A DNA stretch of 60,000 nucleotides from Liolophura sinensis. Taxonomy: Eukaryota > Mollusca > Polyplacophora > Chitonida > Chitonidae. The position numbers and the translations under genes were made by a program. Location of the stretch: NCBI RefSeq assembly GCF_032854445.1, contig NC_088297.1, positions 21,837,127-21,897,126 of the forward strand, read 5' to 3'. The notes below the pieces were generated by a model, which saw nothing but the letters and a program-made list of their open reading frames with translations, ran no database searches and was not told the origin of the DNA. Of the stretch, positions 56,795 to 60,000 are shown one piece after another. Numbering within the stretch: position 1 is the stretch's first letter; every line of letters begins with the position of its first letter.

Positions 56795-57212
56795 GTTCAA
56801 GCGGCAAGAAGAAAAATTTTCCTATTTGCTCTCTTATTTCTATTTATTGGCTCTTTATATTTCGAACCCCTAACAGGCAGATTTCCAAAAGCATCATGCG
56901 CGGCAATATTAAAGTTATTAGTCACGACATGTTTAAATGGATGGTTAGTCAGGTGTGATAATAAGGTCAAACATTTAGACGGATTCAGGCAAACAGAAGC
57001 AGTAAACAGTTTCCATTGATGATCATCAATAAAATCTCAGTAAAAAATTATGAATAACAGAAGTACCTTCCTATGTACGACCGGAGAGGACATCGAAAAA
57101 ATGAAACATAATATTTTAAAAATATTGGAATTCTGCTTTCGGTTGACATTTCTGTCCTATCCACGTGCTTATGGCTTTCTTTTAAAGTGTAATAACAGGT
57201 GGATACGTCTTG

Positions 57213-57446
57213 TGTGGTATATTCAAGCCTCGTTCTTCTCTTGAGTTATGGTATATTTAAGCCTCAAGTTCTTCTATGAGACATGGTATAATTAAACCTC
57301 AAGTTCGTCCGAGAGTTATGGTACACTCAAGCCTCATGCTCTTCCATGAGTTATGGTATATTCAAGCCTCAAGTTCTTCCATGAGTTATGGTGTATTCAA
57401 GCCTCAAGTTCTTCCATGAGACATGGTATATTTAAGCCTCAAGTTC
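57213..57446. repeat. 35-bp tandem repeat, about six units
   Basis: 'ttcttccatgagttatggta' + 'tattcaagcctcaag' repeats every 35 bp. The last unit runs directly into the transposase fragment. Confidence 0.9.
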
Positions 57447-57874
57447 TATCAATAGCCCCATCAATGCCTGAAAATTGGGCAACAGCGTAGAACGCTTCCT
57501 GTTTTTCTCGGATTTCGCGAGCTGTCAGTGGAAAACGAATGAACTGAGAAATGAGCCGGTTTAAAGATAGACTTCTTACGGTAGCTGTGATAGCCCTAGA
57601 TACAGTCGGCTGTGAGACTCCCATGTCATCACCATTGCATACCTGCATTTTTCCGGTTGCCAACAAAACGAAGAGTAATCAACACTTTATGCACTGGAGT
57701 AAGTGCACAGTTTTTGTTCGATCCACTCACAACGTCGTCCCTAACTAGTGATTGGATATATCGAATTCCTGCAGCATCCAGAGGAAACCTTTCTAAGAGC
57801 TCCCTATCATTATATTCGTTCAAACAATCTCTTCTTTTCTTAAAGTGGCGTCGATTTGGTTGAGCGGCCGCCAT
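57439..57874 (-). pseudogene. Harbinger-type (HARBI1-like) transposase fragment
   Basis: The first frame (from ATG 57874) begins MAAAQPNRRHFKKR and includes RFPLDAAGIRYIQSLVRDD and LTPVHKVLITLRF. The next block, TGKMQVCNGDDMGVSQPTVS, lies in another frame, so a frameshift sits near 57655. It continues to FPLTARE and QFSGIDGAIDRT and then stops. 'G-SQPTVSR' is the helix-turn-helix and 'GAIDGT'-type sequence marks the first catalytic Asp of PIF/Harbinger nucleases. Here Gly is replaced by Arg in that motif, and the later catalytic Asp and Glu are missing. It is a dead N-terminal fragment. Confidence 0.75.
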
Positions 57875-58077
57875 GTTGTTGTTGTTTAAGAAATACTTGA
57901 GAATTTAAGAAAAAGATAAAAGTGGTCATAGGCACACTTAGAATTTAAGAATTTCTTGACAGCTAAGTTTTTTTATGAATGGCATTGAAGTATTTTTTAG
58001 CAATTTAAGATTTTTTAGTGGGTTTATGAATTTTTTAGCGTTGATAAATGCTTAAGAATCTTTATGAATACGACCCC
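57875..58077 (-). mobile_element. Harbinger 5' end with terminal sequence
   Basis: Between the transposase ATG and 58077, AT-rich subterminal repeats (gaatttaag, tttatgaa) end in GGGGTCGTATTCATAAAGAT when read on the minus strand, a likely terminal inverted repeat. The matching other end is not present; the element breaks off at the 35-bp tandem repeat. Confidence 0.45.
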
Positions 58078-59250
58078 AGTTTGAAATATTAAACTTAAAT
58101 GCAGGATACTCGATGGAATACAGCTAGCACCACGGTTCAAAGAAATTTACGCTGAATAATGTTATTTAACCCCTAGAAGTGAAGACTCCTGAAAAACAAA
58201 ATATTCGGCAGTTTCCGTAAAACTTCCCTGCTGTGACGTATTAATATTCCTTGTGTGATGCTGAATTAGACTGATATGACGTCGCGTAAGGCAGATGACA
58301 TCATGCGTGTTTGAAAGTACGACGTCATTTGTTGGCATAAAGCAGTGATGGGTGACGTCAAATGTTCTTGCATGACGTCCAGGCAAAATTGGAAACGGCA
58401 GAAAACTTCTGTTTCCGTATTATCCTTCCGAACTAACAACAACGGCTGTAATACAATGCGTTTTTTTCTACAATTTAAGAAAGCAATTCCGACTATATCG
58501 ATTCTTATCATTTAACCTTGCCTTTAAGACATACGTGTCTTAACACTAAAGTAGCTCTTTAACATACAATGACACTAAAACTATGCAAAGGGACCATGTC
58601 TCGCAGATGCTTATTTCACCAGAAGAATCCTGGTTTATGTACGAAATACAATGTAATTACGGACATTCTACATAGAGAGTAAAAACCAGAGCATCGACCA
58701 CAGTGTGATAGCTGGCAAATGGTCACACATAACCGATGAAATATGGCCTCTTGTCACAAGTCCGCGGATGAAAATGCGACAACTGCCTCCATTGTTTAAA
58801 ATGGCCGCCACAGCTGTCAGGGACAAAATCTGTGATGACCCAATATCCCAATTTGTTCATAATAATATTGTCTAAATGTGTCGGATTCCGTGCTTTTATC
58901 ATAAAATGCACAATAGGTTAGCTATGGCGCATGGTTACATATCATAACGAGCTGTATATCCTATTCCAACCCATAGTTACAGGCGAGCCGGCCACTAACT
59001 GTTACACAAACTGTTAGCAGCAATATCAAATTTTAATTCCTACAAATTTCATTTCGATAAACCATCCAAATAAATATGAGCAAAAAACCGTTGTGAAATT
59101 TCCTTATGTTGGGTAAACCGCAAAGACATGTTAATAGCTTAATAGGTTAAAAAATTTTATCGAGCTGTTGATGTTCGTATTCCTGCTGCATTGAATTATG
59201 TATTTACAGTCCACGACAAAGGCCTACAAAAAACAAATATCTTCTCTTAC
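58078..59250. other. Intergenic, no gene recognised
   Basis: Contains one copy (58650-58930) of a dispersed repeat also seen near 43480 and 44085. Several TGACGTC-type sites occur between 58215 and 58380 without other promoter signs. Confidence 0.4.
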
Positions 59251-59359
59251 CTGCAGGGCAATCAGAATAAATTTTCTCCACCTTTTCTTCAACTTGTTTT
59301 AAGTATTTCAGGGTGTTAGCAAATCCAGACGAAACACCAGAAGCAAGAAATAGGAATGA
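59251..59359 (-). CDS. Candidate internal coding exon, unknown gene
   Basis: A 109-nt open segment on the minus strand between a good acceptor (CATTTTTAG) and a strong donor (CAG|GTAAGA). It encodes SFLFLASGVSSGFANTLKYL and then KQVEEKVEKIYSDCPAG. The hydrophobic start followed by a charged helix does not identify a family. No partner exon was found in the window, so the gene would extend past base 60000 or across a long intron. Confidence 0.4.
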
Positions 59360-60000
59360 CTAAAAATGAATGGGGCAGAAAATCAGGAATTAATACACCC
59401 CTCTCTACACCACGAGCCCCACTGGAACCCAGAATTCAAAATAAAATTAGCATTTGGAAAGTATTCATCTCCTATTGATATCCTTTGACAGTTTGAGCAG
59501 TCAGAATGGAAAGCTATGTTAAAGTTTACAACAGAACAAAAACGCCATAATTTTGTGAAAAAAAGTGCAAAAGTGGTCAAAACTCATTTTGAAAAAAGTT
59601 CACAAGACCTTAGAGACGTAACGTTTTTTGTAACTCGGCAGAGAAGTTGAAATTTTGTATCCCTTTTGTCCTGTTTTGAAATTTGGAAGTTTTCTCAACA
59701 TTTGTTTTAAAAATCGTATTGAATGGAGATTTGGGAACAAGCGTCTGAGTTCGAGTTTCAGTACGTTCTATTACTTTTTGGCACAATTATGCCCGTTTTG
59801 TCACGACTCGGATGCTTTTTCTTTTCGAACTGATATGTGGCTTCATTATGATGGATTACAGATTAAGTTCGATTTTTGCGCTGTTTAGTTCATTTTTAGC
59901 AAAGTTATGGTCGTTTGGTCGTTTTCCAGATCCCCCCCAACCCCAAGACAACTGGCTATTCTGTGTTATTCTGGTTATCCTGGGTCATTGCGCCACGCTG
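59360..60000. other. Window end, no gene recognised
   Basis: No convincing exon, SINE or transposon frame seen. Confidence 0.4.

Overview
This is a eukaryotic, intron-rich and repeat-rich window, most likely from a marine mollusc. The basis is the gene content (sacsin-like, DHHC acyltransferase, PRDM-like) and two abundant tRNA-derived SINE families. The commoner one ends in a tail of the type 'gagtacggcgtaaaacaccaatcaaataaata', which I associate with mollusc genomes. The species cannot be named from the sequence. There is no operon logic here: genes are separated by kilobases of intron, SINE, satellite and transposon debris.

Layout. 1-3.7 kb: 5' part of a minus-strand PRDM-like gene (start at 3638, zinc-knuckle exon, PR/SET-domain exon running off the window edge). 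Its second intron carries a shrunken hAT transposon with a BED-finger remnant. 9.0-10.0 kb: a complete single-coding-exon DHHC palmitoyltransferase, plus strand. 10.8-17.8 kb: a tandem duplication that leaves two intact copies of an unrecognised two-exon, 188-residue basic protein gene on the minus strand. 19.4-26.1 kb: a satellite array of roughly 98 units of 68 bp with higher-order duplication. 26.1-33.8 kb: repeats only (two copies of a TA-microsatellite-bearing element, an 88-bp array, a 75-bp array, SINEs, hairpins). 34.0-53.3 kb: a seven-coding-exon sacsin-like gene, plus strand, about 3,305 residues, with one 7.66-kb exon and two minisatellites in intron 4. 53.3-60 kb: a decayed reverse transcriptase, a frameshifted Harbinger-type transposase fragment, small hairpins, and one candidate minus-strand exon near 59.3 kb.

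The sacsin-like protein is the best-supported large gene. It has two GHKL-type ATPase repeats, a J-like segment whose HPD motif reads YPD, and a C-terminal HEPN domain. The splice sites I assigned join in phase and restore conserved sacsin motifs at several junctions. The most novel item is the duplicated 188-residue gene: both copies keep the same intron, exon lengths, stop and probable poly(A) signal while differing at roughly 17% of residues, so they look like functional paralogues of unknown role. The window's genes show no sign of acting together in one pathway.
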